Shown one piece after another: positions 1-12,900 of a stretch of DNA of 26,798 nt (the first letter of the stretch is position 1; each line of letters opens with the position of its first letter). The DNA lies in NCBI GenBank assembly GCA_004335635.1, contig QAXH01006372.1, forward strand, positions 1 through 26,798, given 5' to 3'. The notes beneath the pieces were generated by a model. The model was given only the letters and a program-made list of their open reading frames with translations. It had not been told where the DNA came from and searched no databases. Made by a program: the position numbers and the translations under genes. Source of the stretch: Chloromonas sp. AAM2. Lineage: Eukaryota > Chlorophyta > Chlorophyceae > Chlamydomonadales > Chlamydomonadaceae.

Positions 1-109
1 ATATGACAGTCCGCTGCATATGACATCACGTGCTGCACATATGACAGTCCGCTGCATATGACAGCGCCTGCTACAATGAACTGAGGTTTTGCTTGTTTCT
101 ACAACGCAG

Positions 110-965
110 GCCAGTACTGGAGAGACATGCTGGCGATGTCAAAATGGTTAGACTATACGCAAAGGTGAGCTGATGTGCTTCGTTACAGTAGGTTTACAAG
201 AACATTAGCATCATCCGGCATCTGTGCTCCCTTGGCTTCTCGGTTGGCCCTCGTTTTGCATAGACATGATGCCGAAACACACCCGCGCAGACAGGCAACA
301 ATGTTGTTTCCCCATCTAGTGATCATTCAACTGCAGGCAAACCAGAGGGGCGTGTTTTGCCTGTCATGCCGTGTACAAATGAGAGCTGCATCTGACCAAT
401 GCAATCCGTTCATGACTGTTGCATTGTCCTGCAGTTTCTTGAGCACGTGCGTCAGGACCCCTGGGCCGCTGCCCGCTGGTTTGCGTAAGTGGAAGCCGGA
501 GTGATGGCCCAGTGCTGAGGGCACCTATCTGAAGGCTGCTCTTGACACAGATACTGCAACAGATGACTGATGGAGAACCACCACTTGACAAATGCATCCA
601 CCTCTAGCGTTTGTAACTGGGTTTACGAAATCGCAGATTGGAATCTGGCATTTACTTTGCTTGCTTGTACCAAGTAGTTGTGTTACTAGATCTAAGTTCG
701 ACCAGGGCCCTGCTTGCCCTCGTAGTGGCCTTCCCCTTCCTGGCTAGAACAACAGCTTGATACTGGCACTCGTTTGCATCGGCTGCCGCCGATCTGTTGA
801 CGTGTTGAGCTCTGGCCTGTGGATCACCAAAGGTCTGCTGTGCGACTGTGCGTTTCAGGGAGGGCGACCGGCTCGAGGCGGTTGAGGAGGACGAGAAGAG
901 CCACGACGCCCTGGGCGGCCTGCAGGTGCACGACCCAGCCATCAGGGCAGCCATGCTCAACGCGG
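110..965 (+). other. Exon block 1: Tmc-type helical segment
   Basis: Exons 110-164, 435-484 and 859-965. They read PVLERHAGDVKMVRLYAK, then FLEHVRQDPWAAARWFA, then EGDRLEAVEEDEKSHDALGG, the usual run in TmcB-like proteins: a 'kxlRlYgrFLe-vrnDPw-Aa-yf-eAdrLE' helical repeat just before the PAS region. Joining 164 to 435 is phase 0. Joining 484 to 859 completes an Ala codon. The exon at 859 ends in phase 1. The 374-base intron 485-858 holds nothing I recognise. The first base of exon 110 is the last base of a codon begun upstream, so an earlier exon must lie outside the window. Confidence 0.8.
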
Positions 966-3900
966 GTGAGCAGCCAAGACGGGGTTTCGTTGTTACAAGG
1001 TGCACCACTGCACGCTGTGTGAGTTGCTGAGCAGGGTGACGGTTGGCCGGACACCGCAGTTCCATCGTAGATATAATAATTCTCTTGCGCCCAAACAACT
1101 TTGGTCTGTGAGGATGGTTTGGTGCTGTCAATGCTTGGAAGGCCAAACACGGGTCCTGCGTGTTACAAAGCAACAGTCCTGCTAAGCATCACCATCTTTC
1201 GATGTGCAGGCCAGTCATGTGCTGAGACAGGCGAGGCCGGACGGGCTGTGATCGTAATCAACGCCCAAAGCGAAATTCAGGTGAGCTGCAGCAATCCAAG
1301 CATTTCAGCTCTTGCCTTCAATCCTTTCCGTTCCTTTGACTGCCATTGTTCGTGCGCAATGCTTGGCTGCAGATCACGAACCAAGTGGCCCATGAGATGC
1401 TCGGGTACACCAAGGCCGAGCTCAAGGGCAAGCATCTGAACATCATTCTACCGCCGCAGTGCTCGGATGTGCATGGTCAGTGCCCATGGCTCATGTGTAC
1501 AATGACGTCCTCACATTTCACCTGTGTGTCGCATGAGTTGTTCAGTTTGCGCTTGATTGAAGAGGGCGTGATGAGGATGCATCCGCAAATCTGCTCCTTC
1601 ATCTATCTGACGCGTTCAAATGCAATGGTGATGATACATATGAGAACAGCCACCAGAAAGTGGAGGCCAAGGGAACGGTCACCGGGTGCAGGCCATGTGA
1701 ACACGCTGACTTAAGTTTGTTCCTCGCATGCAGGCAGACCTGCTTGCAGAGAAATGTGCTGGTACCTGATCTTCTCTCACCTTTCGACGCTGCTTGCATC
1801 TCACGAACTGCTCAGCAACTCGCACAGAACAATAACATACACACACATATATATATATATAACAAGTGTATATGGCATGCACCTGTGATTGTGCATCTGG
1901 CTCTTTCGTTCTCAGTTCTTTACCACGTTTGCTCATTGCTTGTTTGTGCTCTGCAGCGGGCTTTGTCAAGAACTACTTGAGTACAGGTACGCAACTGTGC
2001 AAAGTGACGAGTCCCAGATCATCCGAGACGGCCAGCTGCTACTCTTCGTGCTAGCAAAACAGCAGAAGCTCTGTTGCAACGCATGTGCAATCAACATGCT
2101 GTCATCCTACGACAACACATCACCCATCTGTTGCAGCACATTACTGATCAGCTGCAATACGTATGAGCTTTGACTATCCGTTGATTCTTGAAAATTTCTT
2201 TCCTTGGGCGCAACCTCAACTCCTTGCCCCTGTTCCGCAGGCGAGGAGGTTGCCCTGAACCGCACGCACCACCAGGTGGTGCTTCACAAGGAGCGTCGGC
2301 TCGTGCCCATCAAGCTGACCACACTGCGCATATCGGGCACAGGAGAGGATACGCTGTTTATGGGCATCATGGAGGTGACTGAAAGCCTTTACTGACAGCT
2401 GTGATAGGTACTGTCGCCTCGTTTGCTGGGCCCTTCTCCAGACCCAATCTTCAAACCCGCAGTACCCAAGTCAAACGCCCAACGATTACTGTGTCACTTT
2501 GCCACCTGTAGTAGCAAACTTTGGTCTGTTACATCAGGCTAGCAGACACGCATAGTGTGTAGCGGGGATGTGTAGAGGGGATGTGTAGAGGGGATGTGTA
2601 GAGGGGATGTGTAGAGGGGATGTGTAGAGGGCATGTGTAAAGGGCATGTGTAGAGGGGATGTGTAGAGGGGATGTGTAGAGGGCGAGGTCACTGCCCGAC
2701 ATTCAACTGTAATGACTAGGTGATTGGCCAGCATTCGTCAAAGCACATTGACCGCCTGGTGATCCTTGGTCTGGTTTTACCTTTGGTCCCATTAGTCTGG
2801 TTTTACCTTTGGTCCCATTAGTCTGGTTTTACCTTTGAATCCATTGGTCTGGTTTTACCTTTGAACCTATTGGTCTGGTTCTACCCTCGCCTCTCGTCCT
2901 GTGACGTAGCCCAGAATTGGGCCTGCTCGGCACAGTTACCATGGTAAGCGTTCGCTGGCCGGCTGCAGGAAATCCCCGCACACGCGGACGAGGCCACAGT
3001 GTGGCTGTCACTTGACGGCACCATCATAGGATGCGATCCAAACTTTGAGGTGCGTGCTGTTCTTTACGCTACACGTCCTGACGCCTAGGCAGTCATGACC
3101 AGTTGGTTTGATGTCACTCACATTAATATCGTGTTGATTGTCATGTCAAGCCAAACTGGAGCCTTGGAGATGTCCCTGATACGATGCCAGATGCATGGCA
3201 CTTGATCGTGTAGCATGGCATTTTTGATTATCCTCCACGGCGTGTTGAGGTACAGCTTGGCCCTGCAGTGCTGCCAGCTGACAGTTCAGCATGATTGTCT
3301 ATCCCCGGGTACACCATAACAAGGCCTGAGATGTTTGATGCCGCAGGACTGGCTGGCCTACAGCCCAAAGGAGGTGGTGGGGACAAAGCTTGCGAGCCTG
3401 GTCCTGAGCGGAGTGGAGCAGCTTGCAGAGTGAGTCGTCAGACATTACGCATGACGTGGTACCGTTCATGCTTGAAAGTAACTCAAGTGCCTCCAGAAGT
3501 CTTGTATCCATGCGTGCCTGCCCTTGACAACTAACTTGACTCCAGATCACGCGCCCAACAGTAACGGAGACTGAGCTCTCACGTGCAAAGAGTGAAGCAG
3601 ACTGAGATCTTGTATCCATCCTGTCACACTGCACTCAGATCAAGTTTGGTGATAAGTGCGTCATTGGTTTCAATTCATTTTGTCATTGGTTCTGTTCATG
3701 TGGCCAACAGAGTGAGCAACCGGACTTGGTCGACAGAGCCTGCCGTGGAATCCTTGGTCTGCTTCCCTCCTCGCCAACACGTATTGACTGCGTCACCTGA
3801 CTCATCGCACACAAGCACTGTTGGCTGCTTCTGCAGGGGCTTGAAGGACGCTCACGAAGCCTTGTCCGCGGCTCAGCAGCAGGCCACACAGAAGCACGAT

Positions 3901-6900
3901 GGCGCCGTGCCTGCCGTTGCCCACACCAACTCGGTCACGGCACACGGAAACGTCAACATGCGCACGGCACGCGTTGTGGCAGACTATCGCGCAAGGGTCC
4001 AGAAAAGCGTACATTCAGAGTCAGGAGGACTGTCGTTGGCAGGGATGCATGATCAGGATGTGTCGGACAACGGTTTGCTGCCGACCTTTGCTCTTCGAGC
4101 CTTGCTGGGCAAGTCCCGCATGACGCACAACAGCCCATCATTTCACGTGCGGCAAGTGCGACTAGCCCACAAGTACGCTTGGGCCACAGAGGTGGACGTC
4201 ACAATCACAAACTCAGGTCAGAACCAGTATGCTCAGTTAGCCTCGACAGCTTGAACGACCCTGAAGCACGTGCAGCGTCGAGGACATCGTCGTCGTTAGT
4301 TGCATCATTTGTGCCCTTGTCTCCCTGCCTTTTCGGCGTCTGTAGATTATAACTCACAACATGCCTACAAAGCTCTGGTTTTTGGTGCACTTTGATTGCT
4401 GCAATCAACACTCGTGCACTCAACACTCGTTTGACAAACATGAACACAGTCACACGTCAATCTGTGGCTTCATTTGCTTTGTAGGGATGGGCTCAATGCG
4501 CTTTCAGACCGTCGTGCTCACCCGTCGCCACCAGGATGAGTCTCCCGGTCCGCTGGCAGCGTCTGCAGACCTGGACGAGACATCGTCTGCAACACCTCTG
4601 TCTGCCAAGAACTCACACAAAGTATCACTGTACGCCAACATGGATGTCCGCTTGTCCACTTCCGGCCAGACGAGCTGGCGCATAGAGGCCATGCCTGCCG
4701 CGCTGTCTGGTGGCTTGAAACACAAACCTTCGGTTGCTACAGACCCCAGCAACCACAGATCCACCAAGAGTGGAGAGGGAGGTCAGGACTTGGACCTGGG
4801 CATCAATTGGAAGGGAGCTTCCTTGCTCCCAGACACGGAGCTCGAGACAACTGTTGAGCGCAGCAGTCTGTCGGTGCCGATGGGCCGTCCAACCCATGTG
4901 CAAATGAAAAACCCATTTCTGGTGGATGCAGCCGACGACTTGAATGCCGAGGAACCTGAGCCTCCCGCGTCTGCCACGGTCCATGCCATGACAAAACGTG
5001 CGCCTCAGGTAAGCATGCCACTCTCTCAGTGCGCGTACAAGGCAGCCTCGAGGTTGCACGTTTCCAGAACATCAGACGTGCTGTAAACGAAGACAATGTG
5101 TTTGCAAGAACAGGCAGGCAGTGGCTACCGGACCTGATTTGAACGGTCCGGACGTCGTGACAGCAACCGCCCGACCTGCATACGACGATGTGGTGCTGCT
5201 CAATTTCAGGAGTTGATGCTCGTGACGAATGCGCGAGGCCAAGTCCTGCACTGCACGAACGCCTTGGCGGAGAAGCTAGGCCGCAGTCGTCAGCAGGCCA
5301 TGGCCAACGGCACCAATTCGGCCATTGAGCACCTTCTGGTTGAGCCTTTCGCGCAGCTGCACAGAAGCCTGCTGGTGGTGAGGCGAATTTCTGAAGATCT
5401 GGAGTCTAGTGTTAGATTCCATGCAATTGGAAAAAATCCCGAGTTTTGTTATGGTGGCATGCTCAGTATGTCAGTATGTCAGTATGTCAGTCAGCTCAAC
5501 CAATATCTAGCCGCCGACAACCAAACCGCCCAGTGGTTGGAAAGCTTATTGGCTGGCAGGGCTTCTAATCAATGAAGCCAGCAGGCTGCTTGCAAAAACT
5601 TCTAGGTAGTAAGTAATCCATGCGACAGACGATTAAGCCATTCACAACATTGGCCTCTTGATAGAGCGACGAAGGTGAGGGTTGAAAGTGCAGCAGACCA
5701 TTCACATTGATGGCACTGAACAGACTTGCTTGCCCTCCTTGACTGGTGTGCTGTGTCGCAACTCTGCCTGCCCGCAGTCCACCCCTCTGGCGGCCGTGCC
5801 GCCGTACAGCTGCCGCAGCGGCCTGTCAGTGCTGCTGCAGGCCTCGGCAGCGCAGGGCCGGCAGGTACCTGTGCCCTTCAAGCTGAGCATGCAAAGGCGC
5901 CAAGGCCAGACGGGCTATGTGCAGGTTGTGCAACTGCACGAGGCCACAGTGCAGCAGGTAAGCAGGCATTGACGCCTGGTTGCACGTGGCCAGTCGCGTG
6001 CATGTTCGGCGCATGTTTGGCAAAAATTGTCCCAGAACTGGCAAACTTCTTTTTGTTTGGCCCGTCAATAAAAATGTGGCTCGCACAGTTTGGCAATATT
6101 TGTGCGATTGGCTCAGGGATGAGGACCCTGCACCTGCTACATGTAACAGAGTTGGCTGGCTAATCAATAGCAAGAGCTGTACCTGTTGCGGCCGTTGCGC
6201 AGGCCTTGGATGAGAGGCGCCTGCTGCTTGAGATTGACTGCCATGGCACCATTACCGCCTGCCTGTCAACCTCAGCTGTTCTGTTTGACCTCGATGCATC
6301 GCAAATTGTGGGACTGCCGCTAGCTAGCCTGGTGACTGCTCTCAGACCAGCAGGTGCGAACAGCTCATGACCCCAAAAGAACATACCGGTTCCCAGCACC
6401 TGTTAGCAGTTGCTGGCCTCGGACACAAATAAACGGCAATAACCACAGGCACGATTTCAGGCTAGCTAAATCTGATGGGTGGAAGTCAACAGCCTCTCAA
6501 AGAACCAAGGTTTGCTTCACCAGGTTTGCAGTCACATAGCAGGCGTGGTGCTAAACGCCAAGCCTGAAGTAAAGCCTTTGTTCAGTCATGTGATGATGGT
6601 AACACGCTCCTGCAGATGCACCGCCTGATGCTCCACTGGATGAGGCGGCAACCAACATGGCAGCAGAGGTGGGCACTGCTTGGCCATTGTCTGTGTCCCG
6701 CCTGTTCGCACGGTCTGGAAGCATCACACATCTCACGGGGACAATGCATACCAATGGTCTGCATTGGCCGGATCACAGTTGTGCCAGCAGCTTTTAGACT
6801 CCGCGAGGGGTTGTGGCTTCAGGTGGCAACCATGCGCCCAATCTGCGTCCTAGATTGACTGGCTCGTGTCGTTTTATCCATTGTTTAACCATTGACTGTG

Positions 6901-9900
6901 AGCTGTGAATTGTATGCGATTGAGCAGGTGCTTCTGGAGCTGGTGACACGTGCGTTCCAAAACCCAGGCATGTCCTGGCGCGTGGGTGTCCTGGCGCTGC
7001 AAGCGGCGCACGGGGACAGTCATGCCTCGCGCATTATGAGGGCTATCAGCGCAACCGCACAGCCTGCGGTAAGCTGTTCAGCGCAGTTGGTTGGCTGTAG
7101 TCTGCACCAAGAGCCGCGTAGTCAGCAAGTTTGCTATGTCCGGATACTCAATGTCTGCAAAGATGCTATGTCTGCCTAGGCCAACGTGACTTGCTGTCAC
7201 TGCGTTTCATTTGAATACCCATGTGGCGCACTGTGACAACAATTCAGTTGAGCCTGTAAGGGTGTTCTCGTGCATCCAGGCTCTGCCAAGCAGAGCGAGC
7301 AGTGTGATTTTCCAACCTTGAGCTTTAAAGCAGCCACACATTTGCCAGTATTCACGTGGTCAATAGCACACGAACAGGACCCCAAAAAACGAGCCAGTGT
7401 GCTAACACCTTATGACCTGCGCACATTCTCGACAGCTTCCCGTGACAACGTAATGCACCGCCGACACAGTGGTCTGCACCAAGTAAGAGGACCCTTCCTG
7501 GTAGTGCTGCTCTTTAGATGCGAACCATGTGCAATACTACCTTGGCCTAAGAGCAACATTCTATCGTTTTGCCGTGCCACGTTCCTGTCTTACAGGTGAT
7601 GCGGTTGGTGGTCCAGCCCGCCGGGCCTGAAGCACACGCAGCATCTATTCAGGCGGGTGGCCGGGGCAACCAGACTGAGAATAGCACACGTGTGTCCTGC
7701 ATCTTGCCACGCTAATCGACATGACGTTGAGCAGTCCTGAGACCTAAGACGACCGAGCGATTTGGCACCTTGACTGCACATCTGTGCAACCAATGTTGGC
7801 AATTTGTGGAACGTGCACCTGTCATGACTCATAACTGGACGCCTCCCAGTGTTGCATCGGCGTGTTGCTTGAACTTTGGTTTGACAGCCCTGTCAGCAAG
7901 CCACCTTGCTTCTGGCAACTGGGCACAATGTCTCTCAACCGCTTTCAGGTGATCTTATCCTCATTCTTATCTCTGCAGGTCGAGTTATGGCGCACAGACA
8001 TGGTCAGCAGCGTCATCAACATCGATCATGACGGGCACATACTGTCGGCTGAATTCTCAGAGGTGGAGGAGCTGTACCCCCCTGGGCTACTGAACGGCGT
8101 GGGCCTGGAGGCGATGATGGACCAGCACATCAGCATGATCATCCCTGGCTTGGCGGCAAGGCCACTGTCAGACCTGTTCACTCCTGGGGCGTTGGGCCCG
8201 CCCGCTGCTGTGCAGCGACAGAACGACACCAAGCAGGGCAATATGAAGGGCCAAAGCACCGGTACGCCTCCTGTAACATAAATATGATGCGGACCTGGGT
8301 TTGCATGCCTTGGCTGCGGAGGTGTCTCACCGTGCTTCGTACTCGTCTGTTCCCACGCAATCTGAGTCCTGACTTGGCACCTGGCATGTGCATTTGCAGG
8401 GGTTGATACGCGTGTTGGGCCTCAGCAAGTGCTCAACCTCGTGCACTGTGGAGATGGTGCAGACGTACAGCTGTGCGTGCAGGTGCGTGTCTGTGTTTGT
8501 AGTTTCACAGCGCCTCTGTCTGCCCAGGATGCAGCTTCTCGTAACTTTCAAACGCCGTGGCAGACTTTCTGCAGCCGAAGTGCATTGCAAGTGTTGTGAT
8601 TTGTCGCGGATGCTTTCATCGCCTGGATGTTTTTGCTTTGCAGGCGGTGCGCAAGACCGGTGGACGGACGGCGTTTCAGCTGGTCATGCGCCCTGCTGGC
8701 GCAACCATTGGCCGCGTTGATCTCGGCAGGTGGCTCCTGTCGGACCACGTCAACTCTGCGACGGCTTCGCAGCAAGGCCTTGACTTTTGTGTACTGAAAC
8801 AGATACCTAGCAAGCGAGCAAACTTCATGCCTCAGGAGTTGCCCCGCCAGATCAGCAAGAACCAATCTCAGAAGCGCGTTCAGATCGGGTCGTCCTCGCA
8901 CGTTACGATAGAACCGAACTCGCCAGTAGAGGCCAAGCCTGCCCTATCTGCGGAGGAGCAAACACTTGCAGCGATTTTAGGTGGGTCCTATCGCAGAAGC
9001 ATTTGATCGGCTTGGGACCACAACACGCCTCATCGCGCTTGCTCAAGCTGTGCACGCCCACGTTCAGCTGTGTGCAAGAACAAGCCGCAGTTCAAAAAGG
9101 CTGCACGCATCGGCGCCTTGTAATCCTGGAACATATGCACTGCACGACGCCGCTCGCCATGACATGCCATGATGTAGAATTCTGAGCCATTGTGCCCGTA
9201 AGTCACATGCCATGACTTACGAGTACAGCCATGACGAGGGATGGTAATGTAAAAGCTGTGGTAACTGGTATGCTACGCCTAGGACGGTCACATGCATGCA
9301 AATTGGGATCGGCAGGTCCAAGATGGGCGGCAGCGCACAGATTTCTCATCCTGTTGTATACAGCCCACTTGTGCATTATGTTTCATGCTGATTCACAAAT
9401 CTTGTTGCTTGGCTTTGCAGGCGAAGATAAAGACCAAACATTTGCTCTGGCTGCTGCAAGCGTGTTCTCATACATTGATAAGAAAAGCCATTCCTTTGAC
9501 GGCCATGATGAGAATGGAGAAGGCGATGGTAAGCGATGGCCATCATGAGAGCGGTGATGATGTAGGCATGACACGCGTGGGCATGACACGTGTGGGCATG
9601 ACACGCGTGGGCATGACACGCGTGGGCATGACAAGTGTCATTATGACACGTGTAGGCATGACACGTGTAGGCATGACAAGTGTCGTTATGACACATGTCA
9701 CAAAAAGGAAGGGTACCAAACCAGCCAACATTCCATCACAGAAGGCTTGCATGACGTCTGTCACATGCATCACATGCGTCACGTGCAACAGATGTGAACT
9801 CCGATGGAGAACTGGCTGTGGCCAAGAGTAAGCGCAGCGTGACCGCCTGGCTGGATGCCAACCTGACTGGGCCTCTGGGGAGCACGTGTGGCGATCAACC

Positions 9901-12900
9901 TGGCAGTGGACAGCAGAGCGAGGACGGAGAAGACGACCCCCCTCGGCCTGACCCGGAGCCAGAGGAGGACAGACCGTCTGACAACGTCAAGGTATGGCAT
10001 GCCACCCTGCGCGTGAAGTACCGTTGGCCTTGAACACGAGATGCGCGTCTTGGAGGTTTAAGTTGGTGACCTGAAAGCATTGTGGCTGGTAACGTCAGGG
10101 CACCAACAGACTGCGTCTGGTCGATGCAGTTCTTGATTCCCCTCCAAAAGAATTAAGGGCACTTCTGCAAGTGAGTGCGGTTCTTTGTTCTTCAGAGGTT
10201 TGATGGGTTTGTTAGGAAACGATGCAACGTGAAGCGTGCGGAGACCAGGCGCTCGCGCTCATGCCTGTGTGGACGCTTTGCAGGAATCCGATGCTGCAAA
10301 TGGCGCGGAGGTAGCAGAAGCCATCCCTGATGACGCCGAGGCCACGGTGAGAGGCATGGCGCTATGACAGTGATGCACGCCGCCTTCTGGTGGTGACAAT
10401 CAGTTCCGGATCTTGTCCCTGATGTGATGCTCCTCGCTGGTAGTCAGGCAATCATCGAGGGTGGTGTCAAAGGACCAGGCATCGCTGCACTGATTTGCCA
10501 GGCGTGCTCGTGCATCGACCTGAGCAGCTGGCTGGCGCCGGTTTTGCAGACAGGCTATGGAAGGCGTTCGACTTGAGACAGGCGCTTAGCCGGGATCGGA
10601 CTGTTGAAGAAGGGAATCAAGCGCCTGCTGATGCATGTGCAGGCCGCTGCCAACAGCGTCGGAGAAGGCGACTTCAAACGCGGACAGAAGCTGAAGAAGC
10701 TGCTCAAACTGATGATGTCACCGCTGGTAAGTTCGCCTAACAGCAAAGCATTTCTGCGATGATATGTAGAGGGGCAGCAGCAGCTAACTTGGCTTCCAGA
10801 CGCTCAATGCGCTCAATGAGCGGGTTGACGAGCATGCCTAGCTGCTTGCATGGCTGGTTGTCCAACTCGAAGTAGTGATCAAGCCAGTCCGGCGCCCGGC
10901 CCCAGGTGTCTGCCTCTGGGCCCTTCCATTCAGGAGGATCTACTGATTTTGCTGCTGCTGCTGCCGTTGAAGATTTGCCGCGTTTTGTCTCTGGTCGTCG
11001 CCTGGTCGGGGCACTCATGGGTTTGTCTCTTGTCATCGCGGCTCGTGCTTCGTGGTTGCTATAATATCGTTGTAATGGCAAATGTGTGCTTGCAGTGCCA
11101 GCATCCATGCAATGATTACTTCAAGAAGGCGCTGCTGCTCGCCGTGCTGATCTGCGTCATTCAACTTGGAGCCTTCGTGGTGATTGTCTTCCTCCTCAAT
11201 GCCCAGGACGCCTTGGTTGACGATTTGGCTAAAATAGGTGCGGTCACGCAGTGGTCTTACAGCCGTCAAGCCTGCTGGCCCACCAATCATGTAAAGCACA
11301 CGCTGACATGGCACCAGAGTCCCACTCGTCCCACCCTTCGGCACCCTGGGCAGCCGGCCGCCATGTCAACTGAGTCAGTTTTGGCTGCCACACCAGCGTA
11401 GGAAACAATAGACTTGTTACTTAGCTGTTGCTGCGCAGGCGAGGCTGGCGTCAAGGCAACAGAAATCGCCCTGTGGACAAGGTGGGACCGCAGATGTTGA
11501 GCAGCTGCGAGCAACTCTGCACTGGTACCACCAGCTGCACTGAGCTGCCAGACCCTGCATGGTGCTTGCTCAGACCCAACACAACCCTGCTTCCTGCGGT
11601 TTGTGTCACAGATCATTCAACATGATCTACGCGGATATGGAAGTGCCAACACTGCGCTTGGTGTCGTCCAAAGGCGACCTTCCTTATCTTACGCAGGTGA
11701 GGGATGCCACCTGGGCAGCGTGCGGCATCATGAGTATCACAGAATATGTTTCAATCACTATGTGTCACTGAGGGTGCATGTCGTGCAGAGATGACACCAT
11801 TGGGGGTCATATGCACTGAGCCCAAACACCAGCAAGCCAAGATGCCACTGCAACCAAGCTGCCAGCTGTCAAAAACCTGCCACCAAGATGCCAGCTGCCG
11901 AAAACCTGTGGACTGACACTGAGGTCGATGCCGTTATGTGTGTGTTCAGTCTCACCTGGGCGTCACATGAGGTGCTGATGCGTGTGTTGGTAGACATGCT
12001 GGGACTGAGTGGGTGTGCAAAAGTGGTGGTTGGATCAGTGTCCTATTGCATTGACATGTGGTGGTCGTGTGTGTGTTGGTAGGCAGTGGTGGGCAGTGCT
12101 ATGTGTGTGAGGGTGCTTTTGTGGGTTCAGAAGAGCGATTACCTGCCGTCTGAACATGGGGTCTGAGCAGTACCTGGGCTTGATAGTGTGGACAGGAGTT
12201 CACTGGACATGCCTGCAAAGTCTCGTCTGACAACCCTTCTGTTCTACAATGCAGAAATTAACCAGGGTTGTGGGTGGCTCACAAGATGACGTTTGCCAGT
12301 TCTGGGACAATTTTTGAAACTGTCACTGGAACCAGTGTGTGTCAGCAACAACACTGGAACCGTCAAACGGCCCAGTACACACACCACAAACACACCGGTT
12401 CCAGTGCCAGTCCCAAGAATTGTCCCAGAACTGGCAAACTTCCTGGCTGGCTGATGAAAGTTTATTGGCCGCCAGCCACTCCGTCGTCTGTGCCACTGGA
12501 GTATGCCTAAATTGTACATGCAGTTGTACCTCAAGGCCATCGAGGACTTCACAGTTCTTCACCAGGTAGGCTTACATCCTGACAGGGGCAGACGCCTAGA
12601 TTGTCGTATGTAAATGGGAATTCGTGACCACTCAAAACGATATCTCCTGGAGACAATTTCAACTCATGCCACACTGGAGGCCTTGGGATGTCCCCGACAC
12701 AGTGAATGACGTCAAGCTTAACCCAGGCATGAGGACACTGTGTGGCTCAGGGCCGTGATGACAAGTCGAGCGCTGGCAATTGGAACGTTTTAGGAGCACC
12801 CATCAATCGGAGGACGTGACAATTGCCATGATATGCAGGGCGTGTACCTGGGCTTTGACAAGCCGCGTGAGCTACCCGAGGCGTTCGGTCTGCGCGATTT

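Noticed and set aside
485..511. Possible 27-nt intron giving a WFAAEGTYLKAALDTDT reading after exon 435-484.
   Set aside because: Far too short for a spliceosomal intron; the exon at 859 restores the family motif (A)EGDRLE in the right phase.
2555..2887. CRISPR-like array.
   Set aside because: The units are contiguous with no spacers, and the setting is a eukaryotic intron.
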